A stretch of 64,000 bases of DNA, from assembly GCA_004431415.1 (NCBI GenBank), contig QPMI01000191.1, forward strand, positions 1 to 64,000. Reading direction: 5' to 3'. Shown here piece after piece: positions 1 to 7,604 of this stretch. Numbering within the stretch: position 1 is the stretch's first letter; each line of letters starts with the position of its first letter. The notes under the pieces were generated by a model, which made no database searches, had not been told where the DNA came from, and was given only the letters and a program-made list of their open reading frames with translations. This stretch comes from Cyanophora paradoxa. Its lineage: Eukaryota > Glaucocystophyceae > Cyanophorales > Cyanophoraceae. Both the position numbers and the translations under genes were made by a program.

Positions 1-150
1 GGCCATGTTGTCTGAGCTTAGTGTGTGCGATCAGCCTAGCGCTAGAAAATATTTAAAGGGCGCCCCACCTGACTTCAGCTGAGCGCTCGGGTGATTCAGG
101 TAAAACACGTGTTCAATTCGTCTCACTGGGGGGAAGGGCTTCGATCGCGG

Positions 151-534
151 CTACGCGAATATTCGAGAGTCTAAATCTGGCGCTGGGCAGGCGACGGCGT
201 ACAGGGTGATCTCGTTTTGGCGGGATGAGCATGATTGCTGGAAGCAGTCGCCCTTGCGGCACTCCAGCGAGATGTGCGCAGCAGCCTGCAGTAGTTGAAG
301 CAGATCTCGCCGTTCTCGTCCAATCCTCTTCCATGCCTCGTACTCGAAGATGCCGAAGGTCAGGCAGCAGGTGAAGTATTGGGGGCGCACATTCTCTCGT
401 TGGCTTACGGTTAAGTGTGAGGAACCGAGGCCCGTGCCCCTCTTAAGGCCCCGGTCAGGTGAGCTTTCAGACGAAGTCAGAAAACACGCGTTCAATTTCA
501 GAGGGATACAGAGCATCAGATCAAAGGAAATCAT
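151..534 (-). CDS. Hypothetical protein of the virus-like region
   Basis: Uninterrupted 127-codon frame. The product is unrecognised. The C-terminal half looks protein-like (FEYEAWKRIGRERRDLLQLL, then several cysteines), with no membrane segment. The start codon overlaps the stop of the upstream small gene (531-716) in an ATGA arrangement, which suggests a tightly packed minus-strand gene set 725-960, 531-716, 151-534. The N-terminal 40 residues are less convincing than the rest, so the true start or frame could differ. Confidence 0.35.
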   Translation of the reverse strand: MISFDLMLCIPLKLNACFLTSSESSPDRGLKRGTGLGSSHLTVSQRENVRPQYFTCCLTFGIFEYEAWKRIGRERRDLLQLLQAAAHISLECRKGDCFQQSCSSRQNEITLYAVACPAPDLDSRIFA

Positions 535-716
535 CCTATCGTCAGGCTAAAGGGGTAGCCGCACTGCTGGTGCAGCTGATCGACCTTCATCTGGGGGGAG
601 CCATCTGCCTCCGCAAGACCCAGATGTTGCACTGATACCCCTCAAAGAATGTGTAGGCGAGGGAGCGGCCTGAGGAGAGATCGCGCGCAGAACAGGCCCA
701 TCGGGTACTTGAACAT
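531..716 (-). pseudogene. Small virus-like gene with frame breaks
   Basis: The start at 716-714 gives MFKYPMGLFCA. After one frame change the peptide GRSLAYTFFEGYQCNIWVLR follows, and after a second QMKVDQLHQQCGYPFSLTIG and a stop at 533-531. Each piece is protein-like and they adjoin without gaps, so this looks like one gene of about 60 codons with two single-base indels. Function is unknown. It begins 9 bases after the stop of the 725-960 gene and its stop overlaps the next start. Confidence 0.35.
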
Positions 717-724
717 GCGTGCAG

Positions 725-960
725 TTCAGGCGCCCGCGGAGAAGGTCACGATGTAGGCCGTCTGTCCGGTTTGGGTCTTGGCGCAGGAGACCAGGGTGAA
801 GGAGAAGCCATCGTCGGAGAGCTTCATGAGGAGGATCTTACCGGGCAGTCCTTGCAGTCGTCTACTTTGCCGTCCTTGAGAACTTCCACCTCGCGGTCAA
901 TGGGCTCGCCGATCACGCGCACGGTGTATTCTCGACGAAGAACTGGGCAACAAGGGCCAT
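725..960 (-). pseudogene. Small virus-like gene (about 80 codons, two frame breaks)
   Basis: The start at 960-958 gives MALVAQ. Then, in a shifted frame, comes EYTVRVIGEPIDREVEVLKD followed by GKVDDCKDCP. A second shift gives LLMKLSDDGFSFTLVSCAKT and an Ala-rich end at a stop at 727-725. The sequence suggests a small beta-rich protein with a cysteine pair (CKDC). Function is not recognised. A TATA element lies about 63 bases upstream (1023-1029). The two changes are single-base, so real decay and assembly error are both possible. Confidence 0.4.
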
Positions 961-1022
961 GTTGCTTGCTGGTTGCGTTGAGAGAGATTGAGAGTGTGAG
1001 GGGAACGCCGCGTGCCGCGTGC

Positions 1023-1029
1023 TTATAGA
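1023..1029 (-). promoter_or_regulatory. TATA box of the minus-strand small genes
   Basis: The reverse strand reads CTCTATAAGC, 63 bases before the start at 960, between two diverging gene sets. A GC-rich pyrimidine stretch and a copy of the repeated CCGTCATGGG block follow further upstream. Confidence 0.45.
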
Positions 1030-1069
1030 GGCCGTTCAGGTGAGGTTCAGGTGAGCGCTCACCTGAGGA

Positions 1070-1190
1070 GGGGGGGGGGAGAAGTGACGCGGACGCGAAA
1101 GATTCCGTCATGGGTTTTTCGTCATGGGCTGGAACTTGGACCTGGGACTCGGGCCCAAACTCTCCCGGTAAAAAAATAGATTCGAACTTG
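1070..1190 (+). repeat. Promoter-like repeat block, copy 1
   Basis: Contains two CGTCATGGG motifs, GGCTGGAACTTGGAC, then an A-run (GTAAAAAAATA). The same block recurs at about 1955-2050 in the same direction, and at 2235-2330 and 2480-2590 inverted. It lies between diverging small genes, so it may be a shared promoter. It could equally be a mobile or terminal repeat. Confidence 0.6.
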
Positions 1191-1210
1191 GCGCCATTTT
1201 CTGATGCTAG

Positions 1211-1390
1211 TCTACCCACCATGGAGCCGCCATCTCCCAGCTGGTCTCCCAGGGCGCCAAGCTCGACAAGGCCCTCAACATCTACCTTCAGCTGATCGAG
1301 CTGGCATGGCCCGAGCCAATGATTGCCCAGGCCTGCAAATCGCTCCACGTGGCGTTCGATGCGCCGTTCTCAGGTGACCGGATCAGATGA
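1211..1390 (+). pseudogene. Short virus-like gene, 5' frame broken
   Basis: The frame reads AAISQLVSQGAKLDKALNIY, then LQLIELAWPEPMIAQACKSL and HVAFDAPFSGDRIR, stopping at 1388-1390. This amphipathic helical peptide is clearly coding in character, but the frame has no ATG. The ATG at 1221 is one base out of frame, so a single indel near 1222-1225 probably separates start and body. The stop overlaps the ATG at 1387 of the next gene (ATGA). Function unknown. Confidence 0.4.
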
Positions 1391-1882
1391 CATCCTGGTC
1401 CAAGGAGGAGATAAAGGCAGACTTTGAGGCGCTTTTCTCATTTATGAGCAAGAAGTATGCCGAAATCGAAGCAGCCAAGGATGCCGAAGCCCAAGGCGGT
1501 GAAGATGCAGAAGCCCCAGAAGCCCCAGCCCAAGGCCCTGCCGCGACCAAGGCACCGAAGTTCAAGGCGCTGGGCCCCTGCAGAGGGCGAAGGCCAAGGC
1601 GGACCTGCGACCGCGTAGGCCCAAGGACATAGCCAAGGAGGCAAGCGGCCACAGGCCGGACTGGCCGGCGCCGGCGCCCTACGCTACCTCAAGCTGGACA
1701 AGAGCAACGATACCGGCTTCACCAGGAGGAGGTGGCCTGAGCCTCTCAGGTGGCTGGAGCCAAGGGAGATCAAGGCCGGAGGCGGTATCGAGCTAGCGCT
1801 AGCGCTGGGAGGCGGTGGTGGTGCAGACTTGGAGGAGCAGGCCTTGCTAGATACCATCAACTTGGGCAAGGTAGAGCTGTGA
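1387..1882 (+). pseudogene. Virus-like gene with Ala/Pro/Lys-rich middle, frame-broken
   Basis: It begins MTSWSKEEIKADFEALFSFM followed by SKKYAEIEAAKDAEA, then an Ala/Pro/Lys-rich linker. Around 1560-1660 the reading continues in another frame. It ends with ALRYLKLDKSNDTGFTRRRW and a Gly-rich stretch before DTINLGKVEL and a stop at 1880-1882. Total length would be about 165 codons. The Lys/Pro/Ala linker would suit a DNA-binding virion protein, but that is only inference. The left arm of the long inverted repeat starts at the stop codon. Confidence 0.4.
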
Positions 1883-2034
1883 TATCTAGCTAGTGCTTGC
1901 TAGCGCTTGCTTAATTAATTAACCTGAAGTTACCTGACATTTACCTGAAAGGTTGCGGAGGTTGCGGACGCGTCACAATTCGTCATGGGTTTTCCGTCAT
2001 GGGCTGGAACTTGGACTCGGACTCGGCCGCAAAA
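1881..2034 (+). repeat. Long inverted repeat, left arm
   Basis: Begins GATATCTAGCTAG and includes GCGCTTGCTTAATTAATTA, ACCTGAAAGGTTGCGGAGG, and the CGTCATGGG block. It is matched in reverse complement by 2244-2382 with a few small indels. The two arms enclose an AT-rich spacer of about 210 bases. Confidence 0.75.
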
Positions 2035-2243
2035 CTCGGCGTAAAAAAATACACGTGTTTTTGTCAAGTCTAACGTACCGACTCTGTACCCCTCTATTCG
2101 ACTTGAAGTAATTTCAAGTTGCTATGACATCATACTGAAGTTGCTATGACATTATCGTTATTCACAATCAATGAATACTTTAATGTAGTATAGAACGGTC
2201 ATAGGAGGGGTACGTCGTTCTTGTTCAAGTCTCGAACTTACCA
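2035..2243. other. AT-rich spacer between inverted-repeat arms
   Basis: Low-GC stretch with two copies of GAAGTTGCTATGACAT-like sequence and two GGGTAC/GTACCC motifs. No coding frame is convincing. With its flanking arms it could extrude as a cruciform or mark two fused element ends. Confidence 0.5.
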
Positions 2244-2382
2244 GGAGAATTCCCGGCCGAGTCCCGAGTCCAAGTTCCAGCCCATGACGGAAAACCCATG
2301 ACGGAATTGTGACGCGTCCGCAACCTCCGCAACCTTTCAGGTAATTAATTAAGCAAGCGCTAGCGCTAGCTAGCTAGATATC
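2244..2382 (-). repeat. Long inverted repeat, right arm
   Basis: Reverse complement of 1881-2034, ending TAGCTAGATATC. Its inner edge continues as a direct copy at 2475-2560, sharing GTTCAAGTCTCGAACTTACC and the AGGAGAATTC that follows, so this segment has been duplicated more than once. Confidence 0.75.
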
Positions 2383-2474
2383 GATACCACCTACTTAGTA
2401 CTACTTAGTACTACTAGACACTAGGACACTAGACTCTGGGACACTAGGCATTTGGACATAGGGGTACCCCGCCG

Positions 2475-2590
2475 AGTTCAAGTCTCGAACTTACCAGGAG
2501 AATTCCGGCCGAGTCCGAGTCCAAGTTCCAGCCCATGACGGAAAACCCATGACGGAATCTTTTGCGTCGCGTCATTTCTCCCCCTCCTAC
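2475..2590 (-). repeat. Promoter-like repeat block, copy 4
   Basis: Shares the CCCATGACGGAAAACCCATG core with copies at 2235-2330, and in inverse orientation with 1955-2050 and 1070-1190. It lies about 60 bases upstream of a plus-strand start at 2641. Confidence 0.6.
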
Positions 2591-2640
2591 GTTCGCAATC
2601 TCCGGACGCCTCCCACAATTTTCCAAGGTACCCAGCAAGC

Positions 2641-2950
2641 ATGGACTTTACTGACTGCGCAGGTATCAAGCAGGAGCCTGAGGACCTTCTCACCGCCGCG
2701 CCTCGGCGCCCAAGCAGCGCCGCCCGTGGGCCCAAGTCCTCTGCTCCGAGCCCGAGATCCTGGCGGCTCCGGCGCGCGGGCCGGAGACCGTGGACCTGAC
2801 GCTGGAGGAGCCGGCGCGCGGCCCGCCGCGCCTGCTGATCCTTGCGCGGCGGCGGCCGCGCTCTACTACGCCGCCGGCGCCTGGGCCCGCAGCTCTCGGG
2901 CCTGGTCCGGAACCTTTTCTAAGTCTTGCCCAATGGAGGCCCTGCTAGAT
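2641..2950 (+). pseudogene. Frame-broken short gene with acidic peptide
   Basis: The start at 2641 gives MDFTDCAGIKQEPEDLLTAA. After one frame shift comes EPEILAAPARGPETVDLTLE and a Pro/Arg-rich tail to a stop near 2950. IKQEPED and VDLTLEE resemble acidic SUMO-site or SUMO-binding motifs, which is a weak resemblance only. Product unknown. A start may be shared with the following 2926-3273 frame through a second indel. Confidence 0.3.
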
Positions 2951-3273
2951 CTCATGCCTTTGCGCTGCCCATCTTCTTCCTGGTGGGCCTCAGCCGCATG
3001 GAGCGCGAGGCGCGCCAGCCCGAGCGCGTCGAGCGCGGCCTCACCCCCGCAGAGCAGCGCAACCTCACCGAGTGGGACCTGGCGCTCATGGCCGGCCGCA
3101 TGCTCGACGGCAACCGGCTCGAGCCGGGCCACCGCCTCAAGCTAGAGGACGGCGGCACGGCCCTCTGGGACGGCGAGGCCTGGAAGCACGATTCGACGGG
3201 CGAGCCGATGAAGCTGCTCGCCTCCGGCAACAAGTACTGGCGCGGCGACTCGATGGAGTTCCGGCGCCCGTGA
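2926..3273 (+). CDS. Hypothetical protein of virus-like region
   Basis: 115-codon open frame. From about residue 14 it reads ALPIFFLVGLSRMEREARQP, then a basic/acidic region, then WDLALMAGRMLDGNRLEPGH and a Trp/Gly-rich end. One short hydrophobic segment (residues 14-22) is followed by a charged soluble domain. The family is not recognised. No frame break is visible after residue 14; the first residues may belong to another frame. Confidence 0.4.
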   Translation: MPNGGPARSHAFALPIFFLVGLSRMEREARQPERVERGLTPAEQRNLTEWDLALMAGRMLDGNRLEPGHRLKLEDGGTALWDGEAWKHDSTGEPMKLLASGNKYWRGDSMEFRRP

Positions 3274-3309
3274 TTGCTAGTGATTTTCTAGCCCTTCTAC
3301 TAGTAGAGA

Positions 3310-3591
3310 ATGCCCGACCCTCGCCCGACCCCGCCGCAGGTGCCGAGAGCGCGGGCAGCTCGGACGAGTACTCCGAGCTCACGGATCCCGACCCGACGAG
3401 CCGGCGACGCCTTCGCGACGGAGAACGAGCGCTCCCTCATGCGCGTCTACGAGGCGCTGCGCGAGGCGATCTACTGGGAGGATCCCCGCCTGGGAACCCT
3501 GATGAACTTTGCCAAGTTCGCCGAGTTCATGTTCGCTATGACCGTGCCCTTCACCCGAGTCGTGCTCTGGGATAGGAACAGGAACTGGTAA
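3310..3591 (+). pseudogene. Hypothetical helical protein, N-terminal frame broken
   Basis: The second half is convincing: NERSLMRVYEALREAIYWED, then NFAKFAEFMFAMTVPFTRVV and LWDRNRNW. The first 30 codons look better in a different frame (GAESAGSSDEYSELTDPDPT), so one indel near 3405 is likely. The product would be about 95 residues with an acidic Ser-rich start and a helical, partly hydrophobic end. Function unknown. Confidence 0.35.
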
Positions 3592-3618
3592 AGGCATTGA
3601 ATACAACAGTACAGAGCC

Positions 3619-3907
3619 CTACGAGCTAGAGCTGCTATCGCCCGAGTCCAGGCGCGCCTTCTTGGCCTTGGAGCGGCGGAGGCGGAGACGTACTGCAGGC
3701 GCAGGTTGCGCACTAGGAGCTCGCCGGCCGTGGTGCCGGCAGCCCGGGAACCGAGTCCGTGGGCAGCAGCTGTCCCTCGCGTATCGCCTTGTACGTCTTG
3801 CGCTTGTTGAATGCAACCTTCTCCGTATCCTCCGCGACCGGGACTTCCAGCGCCAGCGTGCGCTTGGCCTTCTTGACGGAGACTGCGTTCGCACGCTCCA
3901 GCTTCAC
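3619..3907 (-). pseudogene. Small basic protein, frame-broken
   Basis: The start at 3907 gives MKLERANAVSVKKAKRTLAL, then VPVAEDTEKVAFNKRKTYKA and IREGQLLPTDSV. A frame change near 3745 continues as GTTAGELLVRNLRLQYV, and another ends RSKAKKARLDSGDSSSSS at 3619. A basic body with an acidic Ser tail would suit a nucleic-acid-binding or virion protein, but nothing identifies it. About 95 codons in total. Confidence 0.4.
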
Positions 3908-4005
3908 TCCGGGCTCCAGGGGGTAGGGGCGACTGCGTTCGCCACCGGGTTCTCAGCGAAGGAAACACGGGGGAAGAGCCGCCGCGCATGGTTCGCTCGG
4001 TTTAC

Positions 4006-4332
4006 CTAGCGTTTAGAAAATAGCGCGCGAGCCTCGAGCACCAGGAGACCCGCCACAACCGCTGCGGCGATGACAACGGCCACCTTGAGCCAGTGCCAGA
4101 AGCGCTCGGCCCCGTCCGTCAGCGCGCGGCCCGCCTTGCCCGGTGCGGTGAGCGCGGAGCCCAGGGCGCCCGCCGCAATGTCGGCCCACGCGCCTCCGTC
4201 GCCGCGCAGGACGTTCTCTCGGTTCTTCGTCTCCACCGTGGCGCCAATCGCCGCGTTGATCTCGCCGAACTGCAGGCGCGGCTGGCCCTTGGGGCCGAAG
4301 GTCTTCGTGAGCAGCGCATCGAGCCAGCTCAT
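4006..4332 (-). CDS. Small protein with C-terminal membrane anchor
   Basis: Intact 108-codon frame starting MSWLDALLTKTFGPKGQPRL. The body is Gly/Ala-rich and probably helical (residues 45-75). A strong transmembrane segment follows at about residues 84-103 (LKVAVVIAAAVVAGLLVLEA), ending in a basic tail LFSKR. Tail-anchored small proteins are common among virion membrane proteins of dsDNA viruses, but the family is not recognised. It is one of the few minus-strand genes here with no frame break, and it follows the 4370-4846 gene by 37 bases. Confidence 0.55.
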   Translation of the reverse strand: MSWLDALLTKTFGPKGQPRLQFGEINAAIGATVETKNRENVLRGDGGAWADIAAGALGSALTAPGKAGRALTDGAERFWHWLKVAVVIAAAVVAGLLVLEARALFSKR

Positions 4333-4369
4333 CCTTGGCTAGCTTCCAACCGGGGTTTCGAAAAACTAT

Positions 4370-4846
4370 CTAAATGACCAGGCCGCGCAGGTACCAGACC
4401 ATCAGGAGCGAGCCGCCCAGCGCCACCAGCAGCGGCAGGTGCCCGTCCACGGCGCGCCGCATGCGGTTGTCGCACAGCTCCTGGCAGCTCAGCCGGTTGG
4501 CCTCGTCGAAGTAGGCGCTCACGGCGTAGGGGCGGCCGGCCGGCGGTGCAGCCCCCGGCCCAGGCACGGGTAGGCCTCCGCCTGGCGCCGCGCGGCCAGC
4601 GCCGCCGTCGCCGCGTGCGCCGCCTCCCTCTGCCCCGGCGCGATCGCCACGAGGGGCAGCGCCCCCACGCTCCTGCCCTTGCCCGCCCCTTGATCGTTTT
4701 CAGCGACGGCGGCGCGGGATCCGCCGCCCTCACCCTGGGCCCTCCGCCGCCGCCCCACCCTTAGCCCTCGCCGCCTCGCCGATCTTGCTGCATCGCGAAT
4801 CCGATTTGAACACGGTGCACAGCAGCTTCTCTACCGCGCTCGACAT
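4370..4846 (-). pseudogene. Tail-anchored virus-like protein, several frame breaks
   Basis: The start at 4846-4844 gives MSSAVEKLLCTVFKSDSRCS. Successive frame shifts give PAPPSLKTIKGRA, then PLVAIAPGQREAAHAATAAL with ARRQAEAYPC, and finally VSAYFDEANRLSCQELCDNR followed by a hydrophobic segment LPLLVALGGSLLMVWYLRGL and a stop at 4372-4370. About 155 codons with three or four indels. One C-terminal transmembrane helix suggests a membrane protein. An AT-rich promoter-like stretch (TTTTAAATTTT) lies about 25-35 bases upstream. Confidence 0.4.
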
Positions 4847-4869
4847 CTTCGAACGTGTAACGAGAATGA

Positions 4870-4885
4870 AGAAAATTTAAAAGGG
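4870..4885 (-). promoter_or_regulatory. AT-rich promoter element
   Basis: On the minus strand CCTTTTAAATTTTC precedes the start at 4846 by about 25-35 bases, an isolated AT island in GC-rich DNA. Confidence 0.35.
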
Positions 4886-4899
4886 AACGCCAACGGACT

Positions 4900-5126
4900 C
4901 GGAACTCGGAAAAGGGGGAGGGAGAATGAACTTTGAAAAGTTAGCGCCCGCGGGCGCATGCCGGCCGCCGCCTGCGAGGCGCAGCCGGGGGCGTAGAGGC
5001 TCTTGGCGGCGTAGCCAAAGCCCACGCCGATGACCGCCGAGGCCGTGGGGTGCCGCCGAGGAGCCAGGTGAGGGTCGCGGCGAGGGCTCCTAGCGAGTAG
5101 TGGGCAGGATAAGCTTCGAAGGCCAT
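4900..5126 (-). pseudogene. Small hydrophobic protein, frame-broken
   Basis: The start at 5126 gives MAFEAYPAHYSLGALAATLT, then WLLGGTP. After one frame change near 5045 it continues GFGYAAKSLYAPGCASQAAA. The first 30 residues hold a likely transmembrane or signal-anchor segment. The end is uncertain: one frame stops at 4941, another runs towards 4831 and overlaps the neighbouring promoter. Function unknown. Confidence 0.35.
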
Positions 5127-5172
5127 CGCGGGACCGAATTGAGGGAGGGTTGAGAAAAATACCGCCTCGGCC

Positions 5173-6480
5173 TCAGTGGTGCAGGTGCCGGAAGCGCGCG
5201 TTGTCCTCGGCCTCCTCGCGCGCCGCCTGCTCCTCCGCCGCGTCGATCTTTGCCCGCGAGGCCTCGCGCGCCGCCCGCCTTGCGTACGAGGTGGGCACCG
5301 GCGCCCGCCGGTAGCTGTAGCCGAGGCCCTTCGCCAGCTCCACGGTCCCGTCCTCGAACGCCCGCCAGCTCTCCACGGCCTCCGCCGCGCTCATCCGCTC
5401 CGCGCGGAAGCCCGCCTCCAGCTCGGCGCGGAAGGCGGTGGCCTCCTGCAGGCGCTGGCCCAGAGGGCCTGGCGCCGCTCCTCCGCCTCGCGCGCCTGGC
5501 GCGCCGCCAGCGCCCGCCGCTCGGCCTCCTGCTGGGCCCCGAAGCCCTGGATCGCGGTGAGGACGGCGCCGGGGCCGGGGAGGGGCTGGGGCCGTCGGCG
5601 CTCGCGGAGGAGGCCGAGCTCCCGTAGCCGCTCGGGCCCGCGCCGCCGTTCGTCGGGGTACCCTGCCCTTGGATCAGGAGGGGGCGGGGGAGGGGGGTAC
5701 GGGAGGGAAGGCGGGGGGTACGCGGGCCGGACCTGGCGCGGCAGCATCTCGTCGATGCGCTGCTGGCCGGGGCGCTGCTGGGGGCCGTGGCGGGGGGCTG
5801 GGGCGGGAGGAAGGCCGGCGCCGAGTTGCGGGTGCGCTTGCCCTTGCCCTTGGTGTGGGGCTGGACGAGGAAGGGCCCGACGTCGGGCGCCGGGTCCTTG
5901 AACTGGGCGACGGGGATCGCGATCGCCTCCAGCGCCGGCTGGCTCTCGCCGAGGGAGAGCGGGCCTTGGGGACGATGCCGCGGATGTAGGTCTGCCAGAC
6001 GCCGCCGAGCTTGTAGGAGTAGGGGCGGCACCAGGAGCCGAAGCCGGCGAGGGTCTCGTCCAGCCGGCCGTTCTCGATGTCGGCGCCGACGGCGGCGGAG
6101 GTGTCCGGGCCCTCCGTGCGCGCGATGTACTCGACGATGCCCGCGACGCTCGTCATCCAGCCCTCCGTCTCCGAGCCGACGAGGAAGGTGGTGGGGTCGA
6201 CGACGCAGTGGGTGATGATGAAGCGGGTGAGGGGACAGGAGGCCGTCTCCTGCCAGAAGCCGAGGCGCTTCTCCCGCAGCCACACCGGCTCGAAGGCCTG
6301 GATGCAGGAGGCCTGGCGGCCACCTGCGGCGCGGGCGACGTTAGCGCGTACGACGTCGGGACGGGCGGGAAGGTGCGCGGCTTCGAATCCAGCGGCTCCC
6401 CGCGAAGCTGCCTGCGGCCCAGTGAGCGTGCTGCGAGCGGGAGGTGGGAGGGATTGGGCGGGCGGGCCTGCGTCCAGCGC
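5173..6480 (-). pseudogene. Large virus-like protein with Pro-rich linker, multiple frame breaks
   Basis: Read on the minus strand, adjoining frames give a protein of about 400 residues. The N-terminal globular part includes QAFEPVWLREKRLGFWQETA, then RFIITHCVVDPTTFLVGSET and GWMTSVAGIVEYIARTEGPD. A connector follows (LEAIAIPVAQFKDPAPDVGP), then a Lys/Pro linker and a PPYPPPPPPP-type tract. The C-terminal coiled region ends ARRAAREASRAKIDAAEEQA and RFRHLHH. At least three single-base shifts are needed, and the start codon is not located. It could be a structural or tail protein of the element, but no family is recognised. Confidence 0.4.
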
Positions 6481-7465
6481 TGAAACGTAGCTCCACTGAT
6501 GCTATCCGCGATGCGCGTAGCCCGCGACTGGCTGCGGACAAGGGAGGGCTTAGCTAGGACAAGAACGGGTGTGGGGCGCGGGGCTGGAGGCGCGGGGAGG
6601 CGAGCCGGAGCCGCCGAATCGATGCGCGGGCTTGAGAACGAGATCTAGAAGCGTGCGCAAGTCGCCGCGAACGTCGGCTCGAGTTGCGGAAGGCGCGGCG
6701 GCCAATCTCGGCACCTGCTCAGAGACCAAATGTCAGCGGACGCGGCGAATCGAGCGCGAGGTTGCGGGACATGTTCTAGGTGCTAAATGCAAGGGATAGA
6801 GCGGCAAGAGAGCGAGCTGGCACCTGCGGGATGCGGCGGAGTGCTCCGGCTCGGGCGCCATCGAGCTTTCGAAGGTCCGCGGCCGGCGCGAGCGACCCTG
6901 CGCGTGGCGGCGTGAGTGCGGCGTCGAGAGAGCTTTCCAGCGCCCAAAATCTGAGGTCCGGAGCTAGCCGTGGTGCGGAGAAAGAGGTTGCGAAGTGAGG
7001 CGCACCTCCGAATCGAAAGGAGCGAGGCGGCGGCTCTCCGGGCTGAGCGGAATGCAAGCTAGTGCCTCTGGCAAGTGCTGCAAGGAGCGCTGGCCCGGGC
7101 GCTGCGAGATGCGCTGCCCGGGCGCTTTTTTTCGGGTTGGGGTACTGTGTTTTGAGTCGAAACACGTGGAGCAACCGCGTGAGCCCAAAACTTTCTGAGC
7201 TTAGGAGCAAAGGCGGTCGAGCGCTCGGCCGCGCAAGCTAGCTCCGGCGCGCTCTGCCTTCTCTCTACACGTGTCGCATTCGCGTGCGCTCAAAACTTTC
7301 TAAGCTTCGGTCAAGCAAGGGCTAGCGCTTCCGAAGTTCTACGCGCGCGCCTCCCCGTCCGCCGGGCCGACGGTCTGCGCGTCACATCGTCCGCTGCGCC
7401 AAGAAGGAGAGATCAAGACGGTGTCAACCGGGTCTAGTTGAGCGCTTAAGGTCGGACCAAAGCCT
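6481..7465. other. No convincing gene; short direct repeats
   Basis: Open frames here have biased composition and no protein-like segments. A direct repeat (GCGTGAGCCCAAAACTTTCT at 7169-7188; variant GCGTGCGCTCAAAACTTTCT at 7280-7299) is followed by AGCTT in both copies and preceded by ACACGTG. These may be upstream control sites for the 7605 gene. Confidence 0.4.
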
Positions 7466-7513
7466 GTCCCGACCCTCCCAGATCTTTAAATTAATATCTC
7501 AGAAGGTCGAGAC
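7466..7513 (+). repeat. 48-bp AT-core palindrome, copy 1
   Basis: GTCCCGACCCTC on the left arm, core AGATCTTTAAATTAATATCT, and an imperfect right arm ending GGTCGAGAC. It lies 92 bases before the helicase start at 7605. The inverted partner is 10827-10874. Confidence 0.85.
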
Positions 7514-7604
7514 AGCAGTCCAGACGTCGACTATAGCTAGCCAACAGACGTCGACTAGCCTAGTAGATCTAGAATTTTCCAAGCCTAGCTATAGAGAGAC
7601 GACC

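Noticed and set aside
6776-7210. Minus-strand 144-codon frame
   Set aside because: Ala/Arg/Pro composition with no protein-like segment and no neighbouring support.
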